A stretch of DNA of 64,000 nucleotides from Lysobacter sp. (GCA_019634715.1 JAHCAU010000019.1:1-64000); one strand, 5' to 3'; positions 49,876 to 59,593 are shown, numbered from the stretch's first letter. Translations and numbers: made by a program. Notes: generated from the sequence alone by a model not told the origin.

Positions 49876-51449
49876 CCGAGGAGATCCTGGTCAACGTCAC
49901 CCCGCGCGAGACCCGCGTCGCCGTGGTCGAGAACGGCATGCTGCAGGAACTGCACATCGAGCGCGGCTGGCGCCGGGGCGTGGTCGGCAACATCTACAAG
50001 GGCAAGGTGCAGCGGGTGATGCCCGGGATGCAGGCGGCCTTCGTCGAGATCGGCCTGGACCGCGCCGCGTTCCTGCACGCCAACGACATCTTCCGCTCGG
50101 CCATCGCGCCGGCCATCGACACTGCCCTGGCATCCACCGAACCGGCGCTCGATCCGGATGGCGCCGCGGCCAAGGCGCAGGCCGCCGCGCCTCCGCCGGG
50201 CGGCAACGGCAACGGCCACGCACCGGTGCCGCCGATCAGCGAACTGCTGCGCGAAGGACAGGACATCGTGGTCCAGGTGGTCAAGGATCCGATCGGCAGC
50301 AAGGGCGCGCGGCTGACCACGCAGATCAGCATTCCGTCGCGCTACCTGGTGCTGCTGCCGCAGTCGAAGGTCATCGGCGTGTCGTCACGCATCGAGGACG
50401 AGGCCGAGCGCCAGCGCCTCAAGGCGCTGGTGGGCGGGCAGGCCACGGCCGACGCGTCGGCGGGCCAGCCGCAGCACGGCTACATCGTGCGCACCAATGC
50501 CGAGGGCCAGCCGGCCGAAGCGCTTGCCGAGGACATCGCCTACCTCGGCCGCGCGCTGGCGCTCATCGAGGCGAACGTGCGCACCGCCCGCGTCGGCCAG
50601 TGCGTGTACGAGGACCTGACCCTGCCGATGCGTGCCGTGCGCGACCTGATCCGCCGCGACGTGGAGAAGGTGAAGGTGGATTCGCGCGAGACCTGCGACC
50701 GCCTGCGCACCTTCGCCGCGCAGTACATGCCCGGCCTGGCCGAGAAGATCGAGCACTACAGCGGCGCGCGCCCGGTGTTCGACCTCTACGGCGTCGAGGA
50801 CGAGATCCAGCGTGCGCTGGAAAAGGAAGTGCCGCTGAAGTCCGGCGGTTACCTGGTCATCGACCAGACCGAGGCGATGACCACGATCGACGTGAACACT
50901 GGCTCGTTCCTGGGCCAGCGCAACCTCGAAGAGACCGTCTACCGCACCAACCTGGAAGCGGCGCAGGCGGTGGCGCGGCAACTGCGGCTGCGCAACCTCG
51001 GCGGCATCATCATCATCGACTTCATCGACATGATCGATCCCGAGCACCGCCGCCAGGTGCTGCGCACGCTGGAAAAGTCGCTGGCGCGCGACCACGCCAA
51101 GACCACGGTCTACGATTTCTCGCCGCTGGGCCTGGTCGAGATGACCCGCAAGCGCACGGTCGAGAGCCTGCAGCGCCAGCTCAGCGAGCCCTGCCACGAA
51201 TGCGGCGGACGCGGCACGCTCAAGACCGCCGAGACCGTGACCTACGAGATCTTCCGCGAGATCACCCGGGCCGTGCGCCAGTTCGAGGCCGCGCGCCTGC
51301 TGGTGATCGCATCGCCGAAGGTGGTCGCGCGCATCACCGACGAGGAGTCCGCCGCCGTCGCCGAACTGGAGGAATTCCTGGGCAAGACCATCCGCTTCCA
51401 GGCGGACGAGCAGTACACCCAGGAGCAGTTCGATGTCGTGCTTTTGTAG
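49872..51449 (+). CDS. rng: Ribonuclease G
   Basis: 525 aa endonuclease of the RNase E/G family for 16S 5'-end maturation and mRNA decay. S1 domain at 36-130 (GNIYKGKVQRVMPGMQAAFVEIG) is interrupted by an Ala/Pro/Gly-rich insertion (about 85-120). Catalytic Asp residues occur in TTIDVNTGSF and IIIIDFIDMID. The zinc-link Cys pair is CHECGGRG. It lacks the long RNase E tail, which makes it RNase G. GGGAAT-type repeats begin directly after the stop. Confidence 0.94.
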   Translation: MTEEILVNVTPRETRVAVVENGMLQELHIERGWRRGVVGNIYKGKVQRVMPGMQAAFVEIGLDRAAFLHANDIFRSAIAPAIDTALASTEPALDPDGAAAKAQAAAPPPGGNGNGHAPVPPISELLREGQDIVVQVVKDPIGSKGARLTTQISIPSRYLVLLPQSKVIGVSSRIEDEAERQRLKALVGGQATADASAGQPQHGYIVRTNAEGQPAEALAEDIAYLGRALALIEANVRTARVGQCVYEDLTLPMRAVRDLIRRDVEKVKVDSRETCDRLRTFAAQYMPGLAEKIEHYSGARPVFDLYGVEDEIQRALEKEVPLKSGGYLVIDQTEAMTTIDVNTGSFLGQRNLEETVYRTNLEAAQAVARQLRLRNLGGIIIIDFIDMIDPEHRRQVLRTLEKSLARDHAKTTVYDFSPLGLVEMTRKRTVESLQRQLSEPCHECGGRGTLKTAETVTYEIFREITRAVRQFEAARLLVIASPKVVARITDEESAAVAELEEFLGKTIRFQADEQYTQEQFDVVLL

Positions 51450-51450
51450 G

Positions 51451-51554
51451 GCCGGGAATCGGGAATGGGGAATGGGGAATCGGCAAGGCCCAGCGCTTTC
51501 CGGTCGCTGTGACGTGCTTGTGCGATTCCCGATTCCCCATTCCCGATTCCCGGC
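51451..51554. repeat. GGGAAT-type inverted repeat, rng-yhdP gap
   Basis: Left arm 51451-51483 (GCCGGGAATCGGGAATGGGG...) and right arm 51523-51554 (...CCATTCCCGATTCCCGGC) are near-perfect reverse complements around a 39-nt spacer. It starts 1 nt after the rng stop and ends 9 nt before the yhdP ATG. Confidence 0.87.
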
Positions 51555-51563
51555 GAAGCCCGG

Positions 51564-54500
51564 ATGGCAGCGCTAGTGCACGGCCCCTGGCGTCGCCGCC
51601 TGCGTCTGGCGCGTCGTGGCCTGTGGTACGTCACCGCGGTCGCGCTGGTGATGCTCGCGCTGGTGGCGGGCATCGTCAGCCAGGTGCTGCCGCTGGCCGA
51701 GCGCCACCCCGAGCGCATCGCCGAGTGGCTGAGCGCGCGTGCCGGGCGCCCGGTGCGTTTCGATGCCGTGGAAACGGCCTGGACCCGGCGCGGACCGCTG
51801 CTGCGGCTGGACGGCCTGCGCGTGGGCGCGGGCAAGGATGCGGTGTCGATCGGTGCCGCGGAGATCCTGGTCTCGCAGTACGCCGGATTGCTGCCCGGCC
51901 GTTCCTTCACCGAATTGCGGGTGCGCAATCTCGCGCTGACCCTTGAGCGCGCCGATGACGGCCGCTGGCAGGTGCGTGGCCTGCCCGGCCAGGCGCAGGC
52001 CGAGGATCCGCTGAGCGCGCTGGAAGGCCTGGGCGAACTGCAGGTCATCCACGCGCGGCTCGGCATTTCGGCGCCATCGCTGGGCATCGAGACCACGCTG
52101 CCCGAGGTCGACGTGCGCCTGCAGGTGAACGGCAACCGCGTGCGCGCCGGGCTGCGGGCGTGGCGCCAGCCGGGCGTGGCACCGCTCGATGCCGTGCTGG
52201 ATTTCGATCGCGACGAGGGCGATGGCCGTCTGTACGCCGCAGCCAAGCGCACCGACCTGTCGGTGTGGTCGTCCCTGCTGCACGTCGGCGGGGTGACCAT
52301 CGATGCCGGGAAGGGCAGTGCCGAGGCCTGGGCGACGCTGCGGCATCGTCAGGTGACCGCGGTCGCCGTGCGGGGCGATTTGCGCGACGTGCGCCTGCGC
52401 GGCAGCGCGACGGGCAACGGACGCGATGCGCCGGCGGCGAGCTTCGCGCGCCTGCAGGCACTGGCGCACTGGCGCACCGGTGCCGATGGCTGGCGGCTCG
52501 AAGCCTCCGACCTGCGCGTGCATGCCGGGCAGGCCGACCCGCCGCAGGTGCTCGATGGCCTGATCCTCGCCGGGGGCGCGCGCTACGGCCTGCGCGCCGA
52601 GCGCATCGACGCCGGGCCGCTGTTCGCGGTGGTCGCGCTGAGCGACCGGCTCGAACCCGGCCTGCGTCGCTGGCTGCTCGCCGCGAAGCCGGGCGCGGTG
52701 CTCGAAGGCGTGCGCGTGGGCGGCCTGCGCGGGGGCGCGATGCGCGCCGAGGCGACCATCCGCGACCTGCATTTCGCCAGCGTCGGCGACACGCCGGGGC
52801 TGGAAGGTTTCAGCGCCCGCCTGCTGGGCGACGCCAATGGCTACACGCTCGGCTTCGATCCGTCGACACCGATGCGCTTCCTGTGGCCGACCGGTTTCGG
52901 CGCGCCGCATGCGATACGCCTGTCCGGCGATGCCGCGGTCTGGCGCGACGAGGTGTCGGGTTGGCGCGCGGCGACGCCGGCGCTGCGCATCGCCGGCACG
53001 GGCTACGGCGCCGACGTGCGCGGCGGCCTGTGGTTCCAGGGCGACGGTACGCGCCCGGTGATCGACATCGCCGCCGACATCGACGATGCGCACATCCCGG
53101 TCGCGAAGCGGTTCTGGCCCAAGCACGTCATGGCACCGGAGGTGGTGCGCTGGCTGGACACCGCGCTCGTCGACGGCGTGGTCGCCGGCGGACGTGCGGT
53201 GGTCAGCGGCGACCTCGACCACTGGCCGTTCAAGCGGCAGGACGGCAAGCCCGCGCAGGGTGTGTTCGATGCGCGCGCCACGCTGCGCGGCGCGGTGATC
53301 CACTTCCAGCCGGACTGGCCGCAGGCCACGCGGATGGACGCCGATGTCGCATTCATCGGCAACGGCTTCACCGTCGGCGGCAAGGCGATGCTGGCCGAGG
53401 TCGGCATCCGCGATTTCAGCGCGGGCATCGCTGACTACGGCGACAGCCAGCTCGACATCGACGCCCGCGCCGACGCCGATGCCGCGCGCTTCCTCGACCT
53501 GCTCAGGCGCAGCCCTCTGCAACGGGAGCATGGCGCGACGCTGGCCTCGCTGACGGCCAGCGGCCCTGCCTCGACGCGCTTCTCGCTGCGCCAGCCGCTC
53601 AAGCAGCACGGGGCGAAAGGCCGCATCGAGGGCGAGATCGAACTGCGCGGCGTGCGCCTGGCCGAGTCCGAATGGAAGCTCGCCTTCTCCGGCGTGCAGG
53701 GCAAGGGCCGATACGACCAGGATGGTTTCGGCGCCGAAGGCCTGCTCGCGCAGTACGACCGTCATGAGGGCCGCCTGTCGCTGCGTGCCGGGCCGGGTCA
53801 TGTCCGCGACCGCCGACAGGGCTTCGAGGCCGAACTCGAAGCGGCGATGACCACCGACGACCTGCTCGGACGCAGCGCCGACCTCGCCTGGCTCAAGCCG
53901 CACGTCGCCGGCCGTTCGCGCTGGGTCGCCGCGATCGCGATCCCGGCCGCGGCGCTGCCGTCGGCGCCGGCCGCGAAGAAGGCCGGGGTCGCCGCCGTAC
54001 GCGTGCCGCCGGGCGAGGCCGCGCGCCAGATCACCCGGCTGCAGTTGCGCTCCGACCTGGTCGGCACCACGCTGGCGCTGCCGGCGCCGATGGACAAGGC
54101 CGCAGGCACGGCGCTGCCCAGCACCATCGACATCGCGCTGCCGGTGGACAAGGGCGACATCGCCATCGCGCTCGGACAGCGCATCGCCCTGCGCGCGCGG
54201 CAGACGCAGGGGCAACTGGGCATCCGCGCCGCGTTCGGCACCGACCAGATCGTCGAAGCGCCGCCGGCATCGGGTCTGGTGCTCGGCGGGCGCGCGCCGA
54301 CGCTCGATGCGCTCGGCTGGGTCGCGCTCCTGCGCGGCGGCAGCGGCGACGCGCTGCCCCTGCGCCGGGTCGATGTCGTCGTGGATCGCCTGCACCTGCT
54401 CGGCGGCCAGTTCCCCGATACCCGCCTGCAGCTCTCGCCGGCCGGTCCGGTGCTCAATGCGCTGCTCGACGGTCCCGCGCTGGCCGGTGGGCTGCAGGTG

Positions 54501-55469
54501 CCCGAAGGCGAGGGCGGAACGATCTCGGGCCGCTTGCAGCGCCTGCACTGGCATGCCGCGCCACCCGCGCCGGCCTCGACGCCTGCGCTGGTTGCCGCAC
54601 CGGCTAACAGCGAGATCAATCCGGCGAACATTCCCGCGATCCAGTTGCGCGTCGACGACCTGCGGCTGGCCTCGGCATCCCTGGGCGAGGCGCAGTTCCG
54701 CTCGAGACCGACCCCCACCGGCATGGAGATCGTGCAGTTCCAGACCCGTGCGCCGAAGCGCCGTCTGGATCTGACCGGCGAGTGGAGCGGCCGCGGCACC
54801 GCGGCCCGCACCCGCCTGGCCGCGGCCCTGGCCAGCGAGGATTTCGGCGCATTGATGAGCGAGGCCGGCCTGGGGACGCGCATCGCCGGCGGCAAGGGCG
54901 AGATGCGCTTCGACGCGGCCTGGTCCGGAAGCCCGATGGCGTTCCAGCTGGCGTCGCTGGAAGGCCGCCTGCAGATCGCGGTGAAGGATGGCCGGCTGGT
55001 CGAGGTCGAACCCGGCGGCACCGGCCGCGTGCTCGGCCTGCTGAGCCTGGCCCAGCTGCCGCGCCGCCTGACCCTGGATTTCCGCGACTTCTTCTCCAAG
55101 GGCTTCGCCTTCAACCGGTTCGAAGGCACCGTGCTGTTCGGTGCCGGCAGCGCGCGCAGCGACGACCTGGCCATCGATGGTCCGGCCGCCACCATCAACA
55201 TCCGCGGCGCGGCCGACCTGCGCGCGCAGACCTTCGACCAGACCATCGAAGTGCTGCCCAAGGCCGGCAACCTGCTCACCGCCGTCGGCGCGATCGCCGG
55301 CGGGCCGGTCGGCGCGGCGGTCGGCGCGGTGGCCAACGCCGTGCTGCAGAAGCCCCTGGGCCAGGCCACGGCCAAGAACTACCGCGTCACCGGGCCATGG
55401 AAGGATCCCAAGGTCGAGGTGGTCGAACGCACCGCCGCCCGCCCGGCGCAGGCCCCCGACGACGGTTGA
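51564..55469 (+). CDS. yhdP: YhdP family AsmA-like phospholipid transport protein
   Basis: 1301 aa. One N-terminal membrane anchor (LWYVTAVALVMLALVAGIV, about 20-40), then an extended beta-rich periplasmic part built of repeated strands, and the conserved C-terminal block GRVLGLLSLAQLPRRLTLDF, DFFSKGFAFNRFEGTV, AQTFDQTIEVLPKAGN and NYRVTGPWKDPKVEVV. YhdP forms a groove that moves phospholipids from inner to outer membrane. The length matches E. coli YhdP (1266 aa). Order maf-rng-yhdP-tldD is conserved. Confidence 0.93.
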   Translation: MAALVHGPWRRRLRLARRGLWYVTAVALVMLALVAGIVSQVLPLAERHPERIAEWLSARAGRPVRFDAVETAWTRRGPLLRLDGLRVGAGKDAVSIGAAEILVSQYAGLLPGRSFTELRVRNLALTLERADDGRWQVRGLPGQAQAEDPLSALEGLGELQVIHARLGISAPSLGIETTLPEVDVRLQVNGNRVRAGLRAWRQPGVAPLDAVLDFDRDEGDGRLYAAAKRTDLSVWSSLLHVGGVTIDAGKGSAEAWATLRHRQVTAVAVRGDLRDVRLRGSATGNGRDAPAASFARLQALAHWRTGADGWRLEASDLRVHAGQADPPQVLDGLILAGGARYGLRAERIDAGPLFAVVALSDRLEPGLRRWLLAAKPGAVLEGVRVGGLRGGAMRAEATIRDLHFASVGDTPGLEGFSARLLGDANGYTLGFDPSTPMRFLWPTGFGAPHAIRLSGDAAVWRDEVSGWRAATPALRIAGTGYGADVRGGLWFQGDGTRPVIDIAADIDDAHIPVAKRFWPKHVMAPEVVRWLDTALVDGVVAGGRAVVSGDLDHWPFKRQDGKPAQGVFDARATLRGAVIHFQPDWPQATRMDADVAFIGNGFTVGGKAMLAEVGIRDFSAGIADYGDSQLDIDARADADAARFLDLLRRSPLQREHGATLASLTASGPASTRFSLRQPLKQHGAKGRIEGEIELRGVRLAESEWKLAFSGVQGKGRYDQDGFGAEGLLAQYDRHEGRLSLRAGPGHVRDRRQGFEAELEAAMTTDDLLGRSADLAWLKPHVAGRSRWVAAIAIPAAALPSAPAAKKAGVAAVRVPPGEAARQITRLQLRSDLVGTTLALPAPMDKAAGTALPSTIDIALPVDKGDIAIALGQRIALRARQTQGQLGIRAAFGTDQIVEAPPASGLVLGGRAPTLDALGWVALLRGGSGDALPLRRVDVVVDRLHLLGGQFPDTRLQLSPAGPVLNALLDGPALAGGLQVPEGEGGTISGRLQRLHWHAAPPAPASTPALVAAPANSEINPANIPAIQLRVDDLRLASASLGEAQFRSRPTPTGMEIVQFQTRAPKRRLDLTGEWSGRGTAARTRLAAALASEDFGALMSEAGLGTRIAGGKGEMRFDAAWSGSPMAFQLASLEGRLQIAVKDGRLVEVEPGGTGRVLGLLSLAQLPRRLTLDFRDFFSKGFAFNRFEGTVLFGAGSARSDDLAIDGPAATINIRGAADLRAQTFDQTIEVLPKAGNLLTAVGAIAGGPVGAAVGAVANAVLQKPLGQATAKNYRVTGPWKDPKVEVVERTAARPAQAPDDG

Positions 55470-55562
55470 TCCCGTCCTCCGGCGTCGCCATCTGGTTTTG
55501 GTGCATCCGTCTTCGACAGCCCCGCTTCGGCAGTCCCCCATCCGTCCGTCCTGGAATCGTCC

Positions 55563-57008
55563 ATGTCCTCCATGCTGCAGCTCTCCGAATCGCGTCTGCT
55601 CACCCCCGCCGGGCTGGACGAGGCCGGCCTCGATCGCGTCTTCGGCCAGCTGATGGGTCCGGGCATCGACTTCGGCGACCTGTATTTCCAGCACGCCCGG
55701 CGCGAGAGCTGGACGATGGAGGACGGTATCGTCAAGGACGGCGCGCATTCGATCGACCAGGGCGTCGGCGTGCGCGCGATCTCCGGCGAGAAGACCGGCT
55801 TCGCCTATTCCGACGAAATCAACGCCGACGCCCTGCTGGTCGCGGCGCGTTCGGCGCGTGCGATCTCGCGCGACGGCGATGCCCGGCCGCATGCCGTGCC
55901 GGTGCGCGCGGGCACATCCGCGCCGCTGTACGGTCCGGTGGACCCGGTCGACAGCGTCGACACCGCCGCCAAGCTCGATGCCATGCGCCATGTCGACCGC
56001 CTGCTGCGCGCCGCCGATCCACGCGTGAAGCAGGTGGTGGTGTCGCTGGCCGGCGGCGTCGACACCGTGCTGGTCGCGCGCAGCGACGGCGTGGTCGCCG
56101 GCGACATCCGGCCGCTGGTGCGCTTCAACGTGCAGGTCATCGTCGAACAGAACGGCCGCCGCGAATCCGCGTCCTCGGGTTTCGGCGGACGCCACGGCTA
56201 TGCCGAACTGCTCGGCGATGGTCGTCCCGAGCGCTGCGCACGCGAAGCGCTGCGCCAGGCGCTGCTCAACCTGGAGGCGGTCGATGCGCCGGCCGGGACG
56301 ATGCCGGTGGTGCTGGGCAACGGCTGGCCCGGCGTGCTGCTGCACGAAGCCGTCGGCCATGGCCTGGAGGGCGATTTCAACCGCAAGGGCACCTCGACCT
56401 ACGCCGGGCGCATGGGCCAGCGCGTGGCCGCGCCGGGCGTCACCATCGTCGACGACGGCACCCTGCCGGGCCGGCGCGGTTCGCTCAACGTCGACGACGA
56501 GGGCACCCCGACGCGCTGCACCACGCTGATCGAGGACGGCATCCTCGCCGGCTACATGCAGGACACCCACAATGCGCGGCTGATGGGCGTGGCGCCGACC
56601 GGGAATGGCCGGCGCGAATCGTTCGCGCACCTGGTCATGCCGCGCATGACCAATACCTACATGCTCGCCGGACAGGACGACCCGCAGGACATGATCCGCT
56701 CGGTGAAGAAGGGCCTGTACGCGGTGAACTTCGGCGGCGGCCAGGTCGACATCACCAGCGGCAAGTACGTGTTCTCTGCGACCGAGGCCTACCTGATCGA
56801 GGACGGCAGGATCACCGCGCCGGTGAAGGGCGCGACCCTGATCGGCAACGGCCCTGAGACCATGCAGCGGGTGACGATGATCGGCCACGACCTCGCCCTG
56901 GACGAGGGTGTGGGCACCTGCGGCAAGGACGGCCAGAGCGTGCCGGTCGGCGTGGGCCAGCCGTCGCTGCTGATCGATCAGCTGACCGTGGGCGGGACGA
57001 AGGCGTGA
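55563..57008 (+). CDS. tldD: Metalloprotease TldD
   Basis: 481 aa subunit of the TldD/TldE peptidase that degrades unfolded peptides and matures microcin B17/CcdA-type substrates. The zinc motif is HEAVGHGLEGDF (HExxxH) in VLLHEAVGHGLEGDFNRKG, with the third ligand Cys near GVGTCGKDGQSVPVG. The N-terminal dimer domain (ESWTMEDGIVKDGAHSIDQG) is normal. Its partner gene pmbA/tldE lies 710 bp downstream, separated by divergent darP. Confidence 0.95.
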   Translation: MSSMLQLSESRLLTPAGLDEAGLDRVFGQLMGPGIDFGDLYFQHARRESWTMEDGIVKDGAHSIDQGVGVRAISGEKTGFAYSDEINADALLVAARSARAISRDGDARPHAVPVRAGTSAPLYGPVDPVDSVDTAAKLDAMRHVDRLLRAADPRVKQVVVSLAGGVDTVLVARSDGVVAGDIRPLVRFNVQVIVEQNGRRESASSGFGGRHGYAELLGDGRPERCAREALRQALLNLEAVDAPAGTMPVVLGNGWPGVLLHEAVGHGLEGDFNRKGTSTYAGRMGQRVAAPGVTIVDDGTLPGRRGSLNVDDEGTPTRCTTLIEDGILAGYMQDTHNARLMGVAPTGNGRRESFAHLVMPRMTNTYMLAGQDDPQDMIRSVKKGLYAVNFGGGQVDITSGKYVFSATEAYLIEDGRITAPVKGATLIGNGPETMQRVTMIGHDLALDEGVGTCGKDGQSVPVGVGQPSLLIDQLTVGGTKA

Positions 57009-57057
57009 CGCGGCTGCACGCTCCCGGCCAAGGTGTCGGGATGAAGGCTCTTGCTTT

Positions 57058-57130
57058 GTGCAGGAGCGGCTTCAGCCGCGAGCTCCTGCCGGAAGACAAG
57101 CAGAGCTCGGGCCTGAAGGCCCTCCTACAG
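57058..57130. repeat. Pair of inverted REP-like elements
   Basis: GTGCAGGAGCGGCTTCAGCC... (57058-57084) is the REP motif known from pseudomonads and Xanthomonadaceae (GTAGGAGCGGCTTCAGCCGC). A second, inverted and diverged copy (57104-57130; TGTAGGAGGGCCTTCAGGCC on the minus strand) faces it. The second copy overlaps the darP stop codon (57125-57127). Confidence 0.8.
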
Positions 57131-57697
57131 GGAGCGTTCGTCGTCGCTTTCCGCGTCGCCGTCGCCATCGGCGTCGTGCGACTCGGCGAACAACTCGCGC
57201 AACTCGCGGAACAGCTCGCGGAACGCATGCGGCGGCTTGTTCTTCAGCCGCTCCTCGTGCGCGTTGCGCGCGAGCTGGCGCAGGTGCTGGCGGTCGGCAT
57301 GCGGGTAGGCGTCGAGCAGTTCGGTCAGCGCCGCGTCGCCGTCGGCCATCAGGCGTTCGCGCCAGGCTTCGGCGCGATGCAGCATCGCCGCTTCCACGCG
57401 CGCGGCCTGGCCGTTGACGTCGAGCGCGTCGCGGATCGCCTCCAGCGTCTCGTCGTCTTCGCGACGCATCTGCTTGGCCAGGAACTGCAACTGGCGCTTG
57501 TGCGCGCCGTGCGACGTGATCCGCCGGGTCTCGTCGATGTGCGGCACCAGCCGCTCGGGCACGGGCAGCTTCGACACCTGCTGCGCCGTCATTTCCGACA
57601 GCTGCCGCGCCAGATCGAGCACTTCAAGGGCCTCCCGCCGCTGCTGACTGCGGCTGGGGGACAGGAACTCACCGGTTTCGGGATCTTTTCCACGCAT
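57125..57697 (-). CDS. darP: Ribosome biogenesis factor DarP (YjgA/DUF615)
   Basis: 190 aa protein that helps 50S maturation. Motifs SRSQQRREALEVLDLARQL, ISHGAHKRQLQFLAKQMRRED and AYPHADRQHLRQLARNAHEERLKNKPPHAFRELFRELREL are typical of the family. The C-terminus is a highly acidic tail (DADGDGDAESDDE). ATG 57697 (MRGKDPETGEF) resembles related Xanthomonas proteins; ATG 57718 would overlap the pmbA start. A REP-like element covers its stop. Confidence 0.92.
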   Translation of the reverse strand: MRGKDPETGEFLSPSRSQQRREALEVLDLARQLSEMTAQQVSKLPVPERLVPHIDETRRITSHGAHKRQLQFLAKQMRREDDETLEAIRDALDVNGQAARVEAAMLHRAEAWRERLMADGDAALTELLDAYPHADRQHLRQLARNAHEERLKNKPPHAFRELFRELRELFAESHDADGDGDAESDDERSL

Positions 57698-57717
57698 AGT
57701 GGGCACAGGATAAAGCA

Positions 57718-59097
57718 TTGAACGCCATCGATTCTCCTCTTTCCGCACGCATCGCCACAGAAGACGACAGCCAGGCCCGTCTCGATCGCCTGTCCGAACT
57801 GGCCCTGGACCTGCTGGCGCGGGCGCGTCGACAGGGTGCGAGCCAGGCCGAGGTCAGCTGCGACGAGGACCGCGGCCTCAACGTCAATGTGCGCATGGGC
57901 GCGGTCGAGAGCGTGGAATCCACGCGCGACCGCAGCATCGGCGTCACCGTCTATTTCGGCCAGCGCAAGGGCAGCGCGAGCACCGCCGACCTGCGCCCGG
58001 AGAGCCTGGAGGCCACCATCGCCCAGGCCTGCGCCATCGCCCGGCACACCGAGGACGACCCCGCTTCCGGGCTTGCCGATGCCGACCGCATGGCCACCGA
58101 CCTGCGCGAATTCGACGGCTGGCACCCCTGGGCGCTGGATGCCGATGCGGCGGTCGACCTGGCCGTGGCCTGCGAAGCCGCCGGCCGCGAGGCCGATGCG
58201 CGCATCTCGCTGTCGGATGGCGCCAACGTGTCGACCGGCGACTCGGTCGGCGTGTACGCCAATTCGCATGGATTCCTCGGCCGCGAGCGCGACACCCTGC
58301 ACAGCCTCTCCTGCGGCCTGATCGCCGGCGAAGGCGACAGCATGCAGCGCGATTACTGGTACAGCACCGCACTGGCCCGCGAAGACCTGGAGTCGCCCGA
58401 GGCCATCGGCCGCCGCGCCGCCGAGCGCACCGTGGCGCGCCTCGAACCGTGCACGCTGGCGACCAGCGAGATGCCCGTGCTGTTCCAGTCGGAGGTCGCG
58501 CGTTCGCTCGTCGGCCACCTCCTCAACGCGGTGTCGGGCAGCGCCCTCTACCGCCGCGCCAGCTTCCTGCTCGACCGCATCGACACGCAGGTGTTGCCCG
58601 ACTGGTGCCGCCTGCGCGAACGGCCTTTCCTGATGCGCGGCCTGCGCTCGTCGTCGTTCGATGCCGAAGGCGTGGCCACGCGCGAATCCGACCTGGTCAG
58701 CGACGGCATCCTGCGCCGTTACCTGCTGAGCAGCTATTCGGCGCGCAGGCTGGGCCTGCAGAGCACCGGCAACGCCGGCGGCGTGTTCAACCTGGACGTC
58801 GCTGCGAACGCCGGCGACCTGCGCGACCTGCTGCGTGACATGGGCCGTGGCCTGCTGGTCACCGAGCTGATGGGGCAGGGGGTGAACGCGATCACCGGGG
58901 ACTACTCGCGCGGCGCCGCGGGCTTCTTCGTCGAGAACGGGGAGGTCGCGTATCCGGTGGACGGCATCACCATCGCCGGCAACCTTCGCGACATGTACAT
59001 GGGCATCGAGGCGATCGGCAGCGATGTCGACCGGCGCTCGCATGTCTCGGTCGGATCGATCCTGGTCGGCCGGATGACCGTCGCGGGCGGCGTTTGA
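57718..59097 (+). CDS. pmbA: TldE/PmbA metalloprotease subunit
   Basis: 459 aa partner of TldD. It lacks the HExxxH zinc motif, as expected for TldE, and has the family segments DRGLNVNVRMGAVESVESTRDRS, LRSSSFDAEGVATRESDLV, STGNAGGVFNLDVAANAGD, TELMGQGVNAITGDYSRGAAGFFVENG and VSVGSILVGRMTVAG. Start is TTG 57718 with AGGA 7 nt upstream. It begins only 20 bp from the divergent darP start. Confidence 0.93.
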   Translation: MNAIDSPLSARIATEDDSQARLDRLSELALDLLARARRQGASQAEVSCDEDRGLNVNVRMGAVESVESTRDRSIGVTVYFGQRKGSASTADLRPESLEATIAQACAIARHTEDDPASGLADADRMATDLREFDGWHPWALDADAAVDLAVACEAAGREADARISLSDGANVSTGDSVGVYANSHGFLGRERDTLHSLSCGLIAGEGDSMQRDYWYSTALAREDLESPEAIGRRAAERTVARLEPCTLATSEMPVLFQSEVARSLVGHLLNAVSGSALYRRASFLLDRIDTQVLPDWCRLRERPFLMRGLRSSSFDAEGVATRESDLVSDGILRRYLLSSYSARRLGLQSTGNAGGVFNLDVAANAGDLRDLLRDMGRGLLVTELMGQGVNAITGDYSRGAAGFFVENGEVAYPVDGITIAGNLRDMYMGIEAIGSDVDRRSHVSVGSILVGRMTVAGGV

Positions 59098-59182
59098 CGT
59101 TTATCATCGTCAGGCGCGCCGCCCTGGTGCGCATGGCACGACGCCACCGACCCACCCATCACCGACCGGGGAGCCCCAATCC

Positions 59183-59593
59183 ATGTCCGATTTCGACCAA
59201 TACACCGCCGCGCCGGAAGCGCCGTCCGGCATCCCCAGCGCCGAAGAACGCCAGTGGGGGATGTTCGCGCACCTGTCCGCGCTGGTCGGCCTGATCATTC
59301 CCTTCGGCAACCTGCTCGGCCCGCTGGTGGTCTGGATGATGAAGCGCGACACCATGCCCTTCGTCGCCGACCAGGGCAAGGAGGCGCTGAACTTCCAGAT
59401 CACCGTCTCCGTCCTCTGCGTGATCCTGCTGATCCTGGGCGTGGTCCTGTCCATCATCGTCATCGGCGTGCTGTTCTTCCCGCTCGTGGGCCTCATCGGC
59501 CTGGCCGCGCTGGTGCTGTCGGTGATCGGCGGCATCAAGGCCAACGAAGGCAAGGCCTACCGCTATCCGTTCTCGGTGCGCCTGATCAAGTAA
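59183..59593 (+). CDS. DUF4870 membrane protein
   Basis: 136 aa. N-terminal Pro/Glu-rich stretch, then ERQWGMFAHLSALVGLIIPFG and VADQGKEALNFQITV, the DUF4870 core. Three hydrophobic segments (about 31-52, 74-95, 97-115). Ends YRYPFSVRLIK. Family function is unknown. A strong ribosome site (GGGGAGC) precedes ATG 59183. A paralogue lies 207 bp downstream. Confidence 0.88.
   Translation: MSDFDQYTAAPEAPSGIPSAEERQWGMFAHLSALVGLIIPFGNLLGPLVVWMMKRDTMPFVADQGKEALNFQITVSVLCVILLILGVVLSIIVIGVLFFPLVGLIGLAALVLSVIGGIKANEGKAYRYPFSVRLIK

Noticed and set aside
51573..56888. A 1771-codon open frame on the minus strand opposite yhdP and tldD
   Set aside because: High GC keeps the antisense frame open. The plus strand encodes well-known families over the same bases, and the minus reading is Arg/His/Ala/Gln-rich with no domain.
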